From: Nicotiana tabacum
Taxonomy: Eukaryota; Streptophyta; Magnoliopsida; Solanales; Solanaceae
DNA: 64,000 nucleotides
Reading direction: 5' to 3'
Assembly (NCBI RefSeq): GCF_000715075.1
Contig: NC_134101.1
Coordinates: forward strand, 193,894,103 to 193,958,102
Positions within the stretch are counted from its first letter, which is position 1; each line of letters begins with the position of its first letter. This document shows positions 27,947-39,468 of this stretch, piece by piece. Made by a program: the position numbers and the translations under genes. The notes beneath the pieces are model-generated. The model did not search any database, was not told the origin of the DNA, and worked only from the letters and a program-made list of their open reading frames with translations.

Positions 27947-28160
27947 GAAACGACGTCGTTTCGGGAGCTTTGATCTGAGCCGTTCATCTCCCTCGATCCC
28001 ACGGTCTTAAACACGCCTCATAGACCGACCCGTTCCCGTTTAAGACCGACCTAGTCTCATGTTTTAAACCACACGACGTCGTTCCCATTGACTAAAGGAT
28101 CCTGGCCATTTATCCCACATGATCCAACGACCAGGATCAAACAACCCACCCTGTATATAA
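27947..28160 (+). promoter_or_regulatory. LTR promoter: two ACGACGTCGT palindromes and TATA box
   Basis: A perfect 16-bp palindrome GAAACGACGTCGTTTC is at 27947-27962 and ACGACGTCGT is at 28073-28082. Both have the GACGTC core that plant bZIP factors bind. TATATAA follows at 28154-28160. The 3' LTR keeps the second palindrome and the TATA (48217-48223), but its first palindrome has one change (GACGTCATTT). Promoter function is inferred from position. Confidence 0.6.
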
Positions 28161-28603
28161 TTCCTCATCTCTCACCCCGCACCCCCGAGCCAGACCCCCT
28201 CCCCCATCTTCGTCTCCCTCACCAAACCCAAACCCCTTAGAACCCTAGCGCCTCCCCCCTTTACCCTCACCATAAACCCGGCTGCAACAATGCCGGTGAC
28301 CCCCAGACTAACACCCCTAGGGCACCTCGACCCCCTGAACACAGATCCACAAGCCGTGGGTCTCGAATCTTCTCCCACCGTCTCGAATCTTCATTTGAAG
28401 ATTCGAGCCGGACCCCAACCCATGCCAACCCCCCCCCCCCCCAAATCCATGCCAGGTACTCCCCTGACCTCCCTCGTGACCAAACCAAGCTTGGTTTGGT
28501 CCGAATCTAATCAGAAGAACCTGAATCCCAAATCCGCCCTAAGAACCCTAGAAATCCAGAATTCGAGTTTTTGTCTGTTTAAACAAGAAGGTTGGGGTCT
28601 AAT

Positions 28604-28651
28604 AGACTTTAATCGAAGTGTTCTCAGTTGAGAACACTTCGATTAAAGTCT
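28604..28651 (+). other. Perfect 23-bp-arm hairpin in the R region of the 5' LTR
   Basis: Arms 28604-28626 and 28629-28651 are exact reverse complements separated by two bases (GT). TTGGGG just upstream can pair with CCCCAA downstream to extend the stem. The copy in the 3' LTR (48660-48706) keeps 22 of 23 pairs. It lies about 450 bases past the TATA box, so it should be in the RNA. Confidence 0.85.
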
Positions 28652-31600
28652 GTTCAACCCCAAAAGAGGTTCGATTCAAAATCCGAGACAGGGCAGTCTG
28701 ATTTTTAACCCTTTAAGGTATTTCTCCTTCTTTTCTTTGTTGATTCCATGTTGTTTGTTTTGTTATTGTTTGTTCATATGTTTGAATGTCAGTTTGATCT
28801 GTTTTGTTGTGTCAACTATTCTGTCCATATCACCCAGATCTTTATTTGATCGGATTGGTTTCTGTGTGTTTATTACGTATAATTACAATTTGTGTAATCG
28901 AGTCGAATAAGTTTCGTCAATCAGTTAAGTTTCCCACAAATCCCCGTGCCTGTCAACATGAAATCATAATCTGTGCTTGTTAAAGTTTGGTTATCAGCTA
29001 TTAATTGTGTGGTTGTAATTCGCGTAGTCGATTCGATATATGTCGTCAATTAGTTCCAATTTGGAATGGTATTAATTTGACTCGTGTTGTTTGTTTTCTG
29101 CTGAAGCTTTGTTTGAATCCAATTGAGTGTAGTTGCTTGTAGTTTGTTCAACTTGAATCAAGAACCACTTAAGGATTGGTTATAGCTGTAATTTTAATGA
29201 AAAATTTTAGGACCTTGAGTTAAGTGGACTGCCAGTTTGGAGTATGGTTGAACCATTAGAATAATCTAGTGCAAATACACATTGGCTGACATCTTTGCAG
29301 ATGAGAAGTCAGGTGTAAGGTGAGTTTAATAATAAAAGGCTGAAGATGCACATGAGAATGGTAGTGGAACCTGCTGTACAGAAGGGTATCCACTGCCTTT
29401 CTGAACTTCAGCAGTTTAAAGTAGAAGTAACCCCATGCCTAGACAATCCTAAGTGGAGATGACAGCCTTTAAGGCTTATTTTAAGCCCTGGGCAGCCTGT
29501 CCTTAAAGGCAGTTTTTCTTCCTTTCTATAAGGATATATAAGGGGAGGATCAGAAAAGGATATAGAGAGAGTGCAGGGAGAACTGGGGAGAAGAGATAGA
29601 ATAGAGATATCACTTGAGACTTAAAAGAGTTTTAAAAATAGTTGACAACCAAAACAACAGAAAGACTATTCCATTGAATTTTTCGATTCAGTTTCGAGTT
29701 TAGTAGTTAAAGTCGACATCTCAGTTTGATTTCAATTTGCATGAACTTCTTCTGCGATCTATTAGTTCAGCTTTGGTTTAAGTTCAAGTTCAGTTGAGTC
29801 TTTCGGGTGTTGATTGTGCTGTTGGGTTTTAACAAAACATTCCGGGCTGCCTTTGAGTGTATTTCTGGGGTATTTGTGCGGTTGAAATTGCTGTTTTTGT
29901 TGTTTGTTTGCCACTGTTACTCTACTGACCCTTCTTCTTCTTCAATTGTAAGCACTTCCAGGTACATACTTTTGAAACCATGTGTTGTTGAAAGCTTGAA
30001 GTTTGAAGTAAAAAATAAAGAAATGAACGTCGCTTGCTTCATAGTACTTGTGTTCAAGATATAGCAATAGGTTGAACGATAGTTAGCCTGTATTTGTTTA
30101 AGCTCATTCCGACTGCATTTGTTCTGTATGAATTGGAATGTACCCTAACTGATATGGACTGTTAAATAGTATGTTGTTAGATCAGACGTATCTCCATGTG
30201 CATAACAATTTAGTCTGATTTAGTGATGACGGTATAACGTAGAATCATGGCAAGTATCTGTATGTACTCCTGTTTGGATCTTTGAACTGTCAAACTTGTT
30301 ATATCCGGTCCAATTTGATTTCAAGAAAGACGTATCCCAAACAAATTTTCATATTGTGTTATGTTAGTACCAACGGGTTAGCCATGTATGTCAACTCTCT
30401 TGTTGGATTCCTTGTTTCAACATAGGTTTAATAAGGTAGATTAATAATTAATATTGGCATCAGCCCATCATTTAAACGAAGTGGCTATTAATAGGATCAA
30501 CAGGTTTCTACATATTTTGAAGCACGAAACAACGCAATAATTTTAAGAACACTAATCTAATAGGCATGAGTTTGGTAAGATGGTTTGGCGTTTAGATCTA
30601 ATAAACTCCCGAATAAGCGTTAATAATTAAGGTTAATTTCAGCGCTATTAGTCGCGAACAATTATTCGTTTGTTCATATAATTATGAGGAGTTAATCTAG
30701 TTATAGGATAATTAATCATGTTCGAATATATTATTTTATCGTTCTCGATTTTGTTTATAATTTCTAGTAATGTTCCTTTCCGTTAACGTTCGTCTCAATC
30801 TAGCATTTAATATGTTACGTCTCTTTTAAGCCTGTAACGGGTTAGGATTTTCTCTCATTTATTTTAGAAACGAATTTAATAGAAATGTAGTCGCTTTAGG
30901 ATATCCTTAAAAATAAATGAGACGAGTCTTGCTAAATAAAACGCACAAATCGCGGGGCCCTCATAAAATGTATATATTAAATACTTAGAATTTGGGAGGG
31001 TTCGTTTAGCGGATTTCACGGTTTTTCCCCAAAGATAATAACGCGTTAGACTCTTTAGGCGCGATTTAATTAAATTACCTTCTTAAATTCGGGTGTGCAT
31101 TTATGTGACCCAAATCCAAATCTCAATGGAGTTGGAATGTATTAACAACCACGGGCGCATTGATTGTGACGTGGTTCGAAATGCATTTTCACGACGTTGT
31201 AATTCCATAAAATAAATAAATAATAATAATAAAGCGGTTTAAACCTAATGAAAGCACATAAGGCATAACATGTATTTAAAACAGATATTTAACCATTATA
31301 ACAATTTAAGCGACTGTGCTAGAACCACGGGATTCGAGGGTGCCTAACACCTTCCCTCGGGTCAACAGAATTCCTTACTTAGAATTTCTGGTTCGCAGAC
31401 TTCATTTGGAAAGTCGAGTATTTTCCTCGATTTGGGATTCAAGATAAATCGGTGACTTGGGACACCAAAAGCCAAACCTTTCCCAAGTGGCGACTCTGAA
31501 TTAAATAAATAATCCCATTTCGAATATTGTCACTTAAATTGAAAAAACTCCCTCGCGCATTTATCCATAAGGCGGGCGCGCAAAAAGGAGGTGTGACAGC

Positions 31601-31620
31601 TCTGGCGACTCTGCTGGGGA
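31601..31620 (+). promoter_or_regulatory. Primer binding site, tRNA-Arg type
   Basis: TCTGGCGACTCTGCTGGGGA follows the 5' LTR end by two bases. Its complement ends in AGAGTCGCCA, consistent with a tRNA whose acceptor starts GACTCTG/GACTCCG, as I recall for plant tRNA-Arg(ACG), and with the tRNA-Arg priming reported for Ogre elements. Confidence 0.7.
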
Positions 31621-32700
31621 TTTCAACCCAGAACCTCTAGTTCAGGGTTCAAGAATTCGAGCTTAGAATAATTGTTATATTTGGCTTTATTATCTGATCT
31701 TTATTACATGTGTTTGGGCATAACGTGCTAAATGTTGTCTTTTACCGCTTTGATATTATTTGAACTGTATATAAACTATGCCGAAACCCTTCTCTTCTTA
31801 CCTCCGGGGAGAAGCTCGCTGGTCGAGACTCCCTATTCTGTTAGTGTCAATACCTGAAATAAGAAAGAGGTCGGACAAGTTACAAAGTCGGACGATCTCG
31901 CGGGTCCCCGGTACGTAGCCCCCTCCTCGACTCGAGTTGTCCGCTCGGGTACACAGTCTAGAACATATACCCAGGTTATAAACCTAGTATAATAAAAACT
32001 CATGCCGGATCACTAGTAGGAACGCTTATTTGCATCATGTTGCATTTGACATAGGGGACTCAACACAGGGGTTGGGTCCGTCTAGGACAGGTAACCTGAA
32101 ATGAAAAGACCATCCTGCTGCATCCCGTTTGTTTTGCGCATTTATTTGCTTCAGATCTGCATGCTAACCGCTTTCTAAAAAAAATCAAAAAGAAAAAAAA
32201 AATAACAGCATTGGGAGATAATTACTTATTTTTGGAAAAATAAAACCAATGTCCAAGTAGTGTCAAAACCTCGCCGGAATTTTCTTAAAAAAAAATGAAA
32301 AAAAAATTTGTCTTTTAGTTTGATTTATTAAAAAAAACATATATAAAAAAATTCTTTTTAATCACTTTCAAAATCCAAAAAAATATATATATTTATTTAA
32401 AAGTAAAAAAAAAGGGGGAAAATTCAAAATTCAAAAAAAATGTTGCTTCTTTTGTAGTATCTCTTTTATAAATTCGGACTAATAGTCCAAATACTTCCTT
32501 AAAATATTTTTCGAAACTTCAAAAAAAAAAGAGGTAAAAAAAAAAAGTTCAAAGAAAAAATATTTCTTTAGTCTTCATCTCTTTTCCAAAAAATAATAAA
32601 AAACAAAAATATAAAATATAAAAATCCAAAAAAATATTTTCTCCTTTCCTTTAAAAGATTTTTCAAAAAAAAAAGGGATTTAGTTTGTTTCCCCTATTTC
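31621..32700 (+). other. 5' leader of the Ogre element, non-coding
   Basis: No ORF of note is present. Bases 32160-32700 are extremely A-rich with T patches on the plus strand, interrupted by short GC-containing islands. It lies between the primer site and the first structured motif. Confidence 0.7.
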
Positions 32701-32708
32701 TGATCAGC

Positions 32709-32775
32709 CTGAACTACGCCGGTTTGATTCTCACAGGGTGCGAGATACGTAGGCAACCCTCATCGGGTCCAACCT
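32709..32775 (+). other. Three-helix RNA motif, copy 1 (before ORF1)
   Basis: GAACTACG at 32711-32718 can pair through CTACG with CGTAG (32748-32752). An inner hairpin TCTC (32729-32732) pairs with GAGA (32742-32745). After the constant GCA, ACCC (32756-32759) pairs with GGGT (32765-32768) around a five-base loop. The arrangement is shared with copies at 35493, 43266 and 47298. Confidence 0.7.
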
Positions 32776-32829
32776 CCCCTTTTCAAAAAATAGCCAAAAT
32801 ATTAGAATTTTAATTTCGTCATGAATGAG

Positions 32830-33240
32830 TCAGGTGATGCCGTTTTGTCAAGGATAGCCGAATGTTCCCGAAAGGGACACCGGAAGGCTGACTTTGCACA
32901 AACGGCCATTATTGGTCATTTTTATTTTTCTGACCAAATTGCCCACCGGCCTTAGGATCCTCGTCCCCGAGGCTCTGTGAGGCCATGTTCCCCATGTTGG
33001 TTCATTACTAAAAAAAAAGAGTCATAAATAAATCAAGTGATTGTTTTTGTCAAAAATAGCCAAATGTTCCTGAAAGGGACGGCGGAAGGCTGATTTTGCA
33101 TAAACGGCCACTTTCGGTCATCTTCTAAAGTTTTTGATCGGTTGACCCTCACAGCCTTAAAATTTTCATCCCCGAAGTGCTGAAAGGCCGTGTTCGAAAA
33201 TCGGATCTTCTTTATAAAAAATATAGTCAAAACATTTTTG
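32830..33240 (+). repeat. Tandem ~203-bp duplication before ORF1
   Basis: Unit 1 starts at about 32830 and unit 2 at about 33033, with clear sequence divergence. Both hold TGTTCC-Y-GAAAGGGAC, which folds into a 4-bp hairpin capped by a GAAA tetraloop (TCCC/GGGA at 32866-32877; TCCT/GGGA at 33068-33079, one G-U pair), followed by CGGAAGGCTGA and AAACGGCCA. No coding capacity is evident. Confidence 0.8.
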
Positions 33241-33300
33241 AGTCAAATCATTTTTGCTTAAAGTCGCCTTAATAAATGTGCAGGATGAGCACAATGCAAA

Positions 33301-35318
33301 ATGAATACTTCGATAATGACTAAAATCTCTGTCAAGTTACGGCTATGGTGGAATGATCTAGGTGCTGAAGGGCAAGATGAGGTCAAGAAATATCTGAAAG
33401 GTCTCACGGGTTTATTGGAAATCCAGCCTCGGGGAGATATCATAAGAGCTTTGGTCACCTACTGGGACCCAGCGCACAATGTTTTCCACTTCTCCGATTT
33501 TGAACTCACCCCGACTCTGGAGGAAATGGCTGGGTACATCGGAAATGCTGAACTTCCATTAAGGCAAAAATACCTGGTTGCCCCAAGAGCTGTCACGGTG
33601 CATCGATTTCTAGACTCACTAAAAATACCCAGGACGGTCCATAACCCAGATTTGGCCTCCGGTTTTTGTAATCCATGCTTCATATACGACAGGTATAGTC
33701 ATGTAGGAGGATTCAATAATCTGATTTACAAGCTATGCAGCAAAGGTAGTCGTCAGAAGTGGGATGAACACAGACGGGTGGCTTTCATGATAACATTTTT
33801 GGGCCTTCTGGTATTTCCGAGAAAGACGGAAATATTGATCTGAAAATATCTAGAGTCGTCAGTACTTTGCTCACTCAGAATGACAGTACTCTCGTGCCTA
33901 TGGTGGTATCTGATATCTTTCGAGCTCTCACAGCCTGCAAAGCCGGGGGGAATTTCTTCGAAGGGTGTAACTTGCTGCTACAAATATGGATGACTGAACA
34001 TCTCTACCATCGTTCCGAACTTTTGAGTCATGGTTCCTCGAAGAAAACTTGCATAGAAGAGTTTTATAGAAGAACCAAGGAGGTCAGTCTGCCCAAAGGA
34101 GTTATGGCATGGACTTCGTTCTTTCAGACTCTCACTGCCAGCCAAATACAGTGGACACTGGGATGGTTGCCTGTTGATGAGGTCATGTATATGCCAGCAG
34201 CTAGAACTCACTTTCTACTGATGGGACTTAAGAGCATTCAACCTTACGCGCCCTGCCGAGTCTTGAGACAACTCGGGAGATGCCAGATAGTGCCACACAA
34301 GAAAGATCTTAGCGCTCAAACAATTGAGATTAGCCCTAACGGACAATTTCCTGAAGCAAAAATACGCCAGATCTGGAATGAATGTCAATATTTGAAAGCA
34401 AATACTTGTGTGCAGGATCGGACCAAAAGTGAAATGGCGCCGGGTTACCTTGCGTGGTACAGAAGAGAACTTGAACACAAAAGGCCGGCTAAAAGACCCC
34501 ACATCCTGAATTTTACCGAGTCGTCACAAAAGCAGTGGGATTGGTTAGCAAAAGAAAGAGGCTATCGTGCCGAAATCAGCAAATTGAAGCAACAAGTTGT
34601 AGGTCTAAAATATGAGCACAACGTGCAAGTTGCTACTGATTTGGGAGAAAAGAACAGGTTGACTCAGGAAAATGAGATGCTTAGGGCCCAGATCAAACAG
34701 ATGAGGATAGACACTGATAACCAGCAAAGGAGCCGGTCGGATAAACGATTGATAAAAGGTTTAAGGATGGAAATTGGGGAGTGCCGGAGTGAGTCAGAAA
34801 ATCTTGAAAATACCATAGCAGGACTCGAAGCACACTGGGCAAGAAGGACAGAAAAGCGTAACCGGTACCTGCAGCAGTTGGAAAGGGATCACGAGCAAAC
34901 CATTGCCAATCTGAAGGAAAAGGTGGACAAAGCGGTTGGGCAAACCCGAACCCTTGGAGCTGAAAATAGACATTGCCACAAGCTCTTAGCCCAAATGGAA
35001 GTAGAAATTCAGCAGTGGCATAATCAATGCCTCCAGGATTCTCGGATTATGACAGCCCATAATGATCAAATAGAGCACTTTTTCAAAGAAAAGAGACAAA
35101 CCAGGGATAAGATTAAGACCATTGCCCATGCCATCATTAGAAGGTGTCTACGATGTGAAAACATGACCAGCATTACCATTCTCTCGGCAGTGATGATTTA
35201 TGTCAAGCAGACCATGCATGAGCTGGAACAACTTGAAAAGGACCTCACACCTAAGACCGCGGCGAGGCCGAACGATGCCCCGCGGGCGCCAATTCTTGAA
35301 ACCTTAATATATTCATAG
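33301..35318 (+). pseudogene. Ogre ORF1 protein, one frameshift (DUF7745-like with coiled coil)
   Basis: The amino part (33301-33843) reads LRLWWNDLGAEGQDEVKKYL, RGDIIRALVTYWDP and FELTPTLEEMAGYIG, a conserved region of the extra ORF placed before gag in Ogre elements and, as I recall, annotated DUF7745 in many plants. A one-base loss near 33815-33825 shifts the frame: the expected continuation after VFPRK runs in the frame of 33867-35318. The second part holds a globular segment and then a long heptad-rich coiled coil (about residues 225-400 from 33867; ENRLTQENEMLRAQIKQM). There is no catalytic motif and the function is unknown. The ATG at 33301 is the first one in frame without a stop. Confidence 0.75.
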
Positions 35319-35928
35319 GTCGAGTCTGTATTTTCCATCTTAGCATCTTCTGTCCGTCTTTTTGCATCAGGGTGTATTAGTCTGTTGAGTCTGTACTTAT
35401 TTCAAGGCTTGTTATTTTCTCCATTTTCAAAAATGTTAGTTTGTAAGAGATTGTTTCAGTAATAAAATGTGTGCTTCTTTTACACTCGTCTGTTTTGAAC
35501 TACGTAATGATCTGATTCACGCGGCATCGTGATACGTAGGCAATCCTTATTGGATCCGGTCACATTTTTAACTGCAAATAATGAAAACAATAATAATAGG
35601 AAATAATAAAATAAAAAAAACATGATAAATAAAGGGAAGCCTAAAGAGAAGCCGGAATGACACATGTCTTCGTTGCAAACATGTAGAAATTCACTTAACT
35701 GTATAGGTGCATCACGCCCCAATGTGAGATTACCTATCTGTTATTTGTTTCAAACTAACCGTTTGCTTGCTGCTAAGTTCCAGGTTTTTAGAAAAGGTGG
35801 TTTGGTTCGGTGGAGGTCTGGCCTCACATTCATACTTCACGAAGTCGAAAGGGAGTGTTCAGTTGCCCGTCGTTAAGTTGAGAGGGAGTATTCACACTTA
35901 CTTCACAAAATCAAAGGGAAATATAGAG
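35319..35928 (+). other. Spacer between ORF1 and gag
   Basis: About 600 bases without a domain-bearing ORF. It contains an AATAAAATGTGTG poly(A)-like string near 35459, motif copy 2 at 35493-35563, and a short repeated phrase (CTTCACGAAGTCGAAAGGGA and CTTCACAAAATCAAAGGGAA) just ahead of the gag ATG. An open frame upstream from 35767 runs into gag, but I chose the ATG at 35929. Confidence 0.6.
35493..35563 (+). other. Three-helix RNA motif, copy 2 (between ORF1 and gag)
   Basis: CTACGT (35500-35505) pairs with ACGTAG (35534-35539). Inner hairpin TCACG (35517-35521) pairs with CGTGA (35528-35532). After GCA, ATCC (35543-35546) pairs with GGAT (35552-35555) around five bases. The sequence of both hairpins differs from the other copies but pairing is kept. 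Confidence 0.75.
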
Positions 35929-38900
35929 ATGTCTTCGGAAATTCCTTTGCCGACAATTCCCGTCTCTGAGGAGAGTTCAATCTCGGCCGTCCCGACTCCC
36001 GAGTCAGCAACTTCTGAGGAAAACAGAATCCTGCGGCTCCGCATGTTTGAGATGTTGGATGACTGGAATAACGGAAGAGTGCCACCAAGTGTAATCCCTG
36101 GGTTCCCTGAGTTGTTCTCCAGGACAAGTGGGACTTCTAACGTCCCCATAAGCTATCCAACTACCTCATTCGGGTACCCGGCCATTTCAGCTCACTCTGC
36201 TGGATCACCCTCTGATTCTTATCCCCGGATGTCAACAACAGATGTAGCTACGAACATATTCACTGCACCTCCCTGTCCAATCGTGGCACAACCCGCTACA
36301 CACAGGCCGAATTTTGACTCATCCTCATTCACATTTCAAGCACCATCCTTCTCACTGGAACCAACTCGGTTCACCACCAACACTCAGCCTCAACAACCTC
36401 AATACGAGTTTGCACCTGGGCAAGATCAAAACCCCAAGGCTTCCGAAAAAGATGAGATGGCAAAAAGAATGAGGAGCCTCGAGTAGAGTTTGAAAAACAT
36501 GCAAGGTTTAAGCGGGCAGAAGAGTGTTTCCTATACCGATCTATGCATGTTCCCTCACGTGCACCTACCCATGGGTTTCAAAACACCAAAGTTTGAGAAG
36601 TATGACGGGCATGGCAAACCCATTGCTCACCTCAAGAAGTATTGCAACCAATTGCGTGGAGCCGGCGGCAAAGAAGAATTGTTGATGGCATACTTCGGAG
36701 AAAGTCTGGTAGGAATAGCCTCAGAGTGGTATATGGACCAAGACATATCTCGATGGCATATATGGGATGATCTCGCCAGAGATTTTGTGAGACAATTTCA
36801 GTATAATATTGACATCGCACCGGACAGAAATTTCTCTGTCAAACTTAAAGAAGAAACCTTCGGAAAGTTTCAGAGAATATGCTATTAAATGGCGCGAACA
36901 AGCATCAAGGGTAAAACCTCCCATGGACGAGATAGAAATGGTCACTACTTTCCTCCAGGCTCAACAATCAGACTACTTCCAGAATATGATGTCAGCCATG
37001 GGAAAGCCTTTTGCGGAAGCAATCAAGATCGGGGAGATGGTAGAGAATGGTTTGAAGACGAGTAGAATCTTAAGTCAGGCAGCCATAAGGGCAACCTCCC
37101 AAGCCGTCCAAAGCGGGTTCGGAGGAATGTCAAGAGGAAAGAAAAAGGAAGAAACGTCCATGGCAGCATCAGAAGCGAGGGAATATCGTAATCCTAGGCC
37201 CCGTTTTCCAGAAAGAACCCCACAACATTACTACCCCCACCAAAATGTGACTTATGATCCTCAACCCTACATGGTCATAAATACCCAGCCCTATGTCCAT
37301 CCACCACAGCAAGCCAATCGAGGCCCAGCTCCACCTCCTAGAAATCAGTCTCCTTACCGGAACCACTATAATCCACAGCCACCTCAAAATAACTTCCGCC
37401 CTCAGGAACCACCTAGAAGACGGACTTTCACACCCATTGGTGAACCGTATTCTACCTTGTTCCTAAAGCTAGTCCAGATGGGTTTCCTGCAGCCAGTCCC
37501 TCAAACAAGACACAATCCGGCATCACCTGCTTACAAAGCCGGCGTTAGGTGTGCTTATCATTCGGGAGCAGAAGGGCATGATACAAATGATTGTTGGACT
37601 TTGAGAAGGGTGGTTGAGAACTTAATAGAGCAGGGGAAGATAGTATTGAGGGATGAGGAGGTCCCAAATGTGACTAACAATCCGTTGCCCGCTCACAATA
37701 ACGGGCCGTTGATTGGAATGATTTGTGAGGACAAAGAGTTTGATCCTTCCTTAAAAGCTATAATCGCCATAGTCGATGCAGGGAAAAAGCCTAAAACCGC
37801 CCCGAAGCTAGAGAAAGGGGAAAAGAAGACTAGTGCTGTCAAGGTTAAGCTCGAAGAGAAGGTCGAGACAGAGACAGTAACGATGGTGCCTGTGAGGAAT
37901 GAAGTTCTTTACGTTCCACGAGGTCGAGCAGAGAAGCCGCAGAGATTCGAAGTCAAAAGGGCAAAACCAATGTACGTACCGAAAGGGGCCTATGTGGTTT
38001 GGGGGATGATTCAACCACCTCGGCTGAATGAGCCAGTGGTTATCGGACGCGTACCACAGAAGCCAATGACAGACCCGTCCGCAGTACCGTGGAACTATCA
38101 AAGAACATTGGTTACGTACAAAGGCAGAGAAGTCACGGGGGAACTTCCGGAGAATACTTTCATTGGAAGATATTCAAACACTCAAGAGTTAAACAACGCC
38201 ACACGGAAACGCTTCCCACCCAAGAAGCCTGTAAGCGTTGAAGAAGCGGAAGTTTTCTTCCAAAAGATGAAAATGCCCGACTACGATGTGGTGGATCAGT
38301 TACGCAAGTGCCCCGAGCAAGTGTCTATGCTATCTCTGCTGATGAGGTCGGCCGAACACCAGAAGATCTTGCTCAAGACCCTGAACGAAGCGTACATACC
38401 GGTTGAGACTTCAGTCGAACAACTGGAACGAATGACGGAAAGGTTCTTCGCAGTTAACCAGGTTTCTTTCAGCAAGAATGACTTACCTCCCGAGGGAGCA
38501 GCTCACAACAAAGCCTTACATCTGACAGTTAAGTGCGAAGACTACTACGTCAAGCGGGTAATGTTGGATGGAGGTTCAGGTGTTGACATTTGTCCGCTCT
38601 CCACGCTGCAAAGAATGGAAATTGGGACTGGAAGAATTCGCCCCTATAATGTCTGCGTAAGGGCTTTTGATGGCGTCAAGAGGGACACCCTCGGGGAAAT
38701 AGACTTGGTATTGACTATAGGACCGGTGGAGTTCGAAATAACTTTCCAGGTGCTTGATATGGATACGTCTTACAATTTTCTCCTCGGCAGACCTTGGATT
38801 CATGCAGCAGGGGCTGTACCTTCCACTCTTCACCAAATGGTGAAGTTTGAATACGAATATCGGGAAATTGTGATCCACGGAGAAGACGAACAGTCTATTT

Positions 38901-39468
38901 ATCGGGACCTATCCATCCCATATCTTGAAGCAAGGGAAGGGAGTGAGCACACGGTTTATCAGGCTTTCGAAGTTGTGTTAGCGGAGCAGTATGAAGAAGG
39001 AAGACCTTGCCCCCAACCTTTCATGTCCAACGCCTCAATCATGGTGGCTAAAGAAATGATCCGACATGGATTCAGGCCAGGGAAGGGGCTTGGACGAATG
39101 CTGCAAGGAACAACGGAACCCATCACCTTGCCTTCCACTAAGAAACTTTTTGGAATAGGTTTTCAACCCACTCCAAAAGATGAAGAGTGGGAAAGGAAGA
39201 GGAAAAATGAGGGTTGGAAGCTGCCTCGACCATTGCCAAATTTATACGAGACTTTCGTCGGACCGAAATACATCGAAAAAGAAGACGACGAGGTTTTCAC
39301 GACCGAAGAGATTGAGGAAATATGTGGGGCAATGAGAGGAATGCTCTATGAAACTCACATGGTTCAACCGGGAGAAGGCACAAGCACCGCTGAAATGTTA
39401 TATGTGGGGCCAAATGCCAAGCTTCGGAATTGGGAGGCCACGCCGTTCCCAACTAGGCAGGAGTCCGG
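35929..39468 (+). pseudogene. Ogre gag-protease with C-terminal G-patch (exon 1)
   Basis: Gag and the aspartic protease of the element. From the ATG at 35929 the frame reaches a TAG at 36484-36486, continues in the same frame through capsid (GFKTPKFEKYDGHGKP, ESLVGIASEWYMDQD), and meets a one-base frameshift near 36830, after which the frame of 36809-39468 is right (ESFREYAIKWREQA). A zinc-knuckle variant CX2HX5HX4C lies at about 37550-37595. The retropepsin site LDGGSG is near 38565, with NFLLGRPWIHAAGAVPS at about 38770-38822. A G-patch (IRHGFRPGKGLGRMLQG) follows at about 39058-39108. The exon ends at a GT donor at 39469, since reading on gives TAG at once. Confidence 0.88.

Larger units (their letters stand above)
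27420..31598 (+). mobile_element. 5' LTR of the Ogre element (4179 bp)
   Basis: It matches 47483-51653 over its whole length. A TATA box at 28154-28160 puts U3 at about 0.76 kb and R-U5 at about 3.4 kb. Differences from the 3' LTR include a longer C run near 28427-28441 and scattered substitutions. ORFs within it (28290-28631, 29807-30064) recur in the 3' LTR as a consequence of duplication and have no known domain. Confidence 0.93.

Noticed and set aside
28290..28631. 113-residue Pro-rich ORF in the 5' LTR and relatives at 48103 and 48505
   Set aside because: It is in LTR leader DNA and the frame differs between LTR copies because of the C-run length change.
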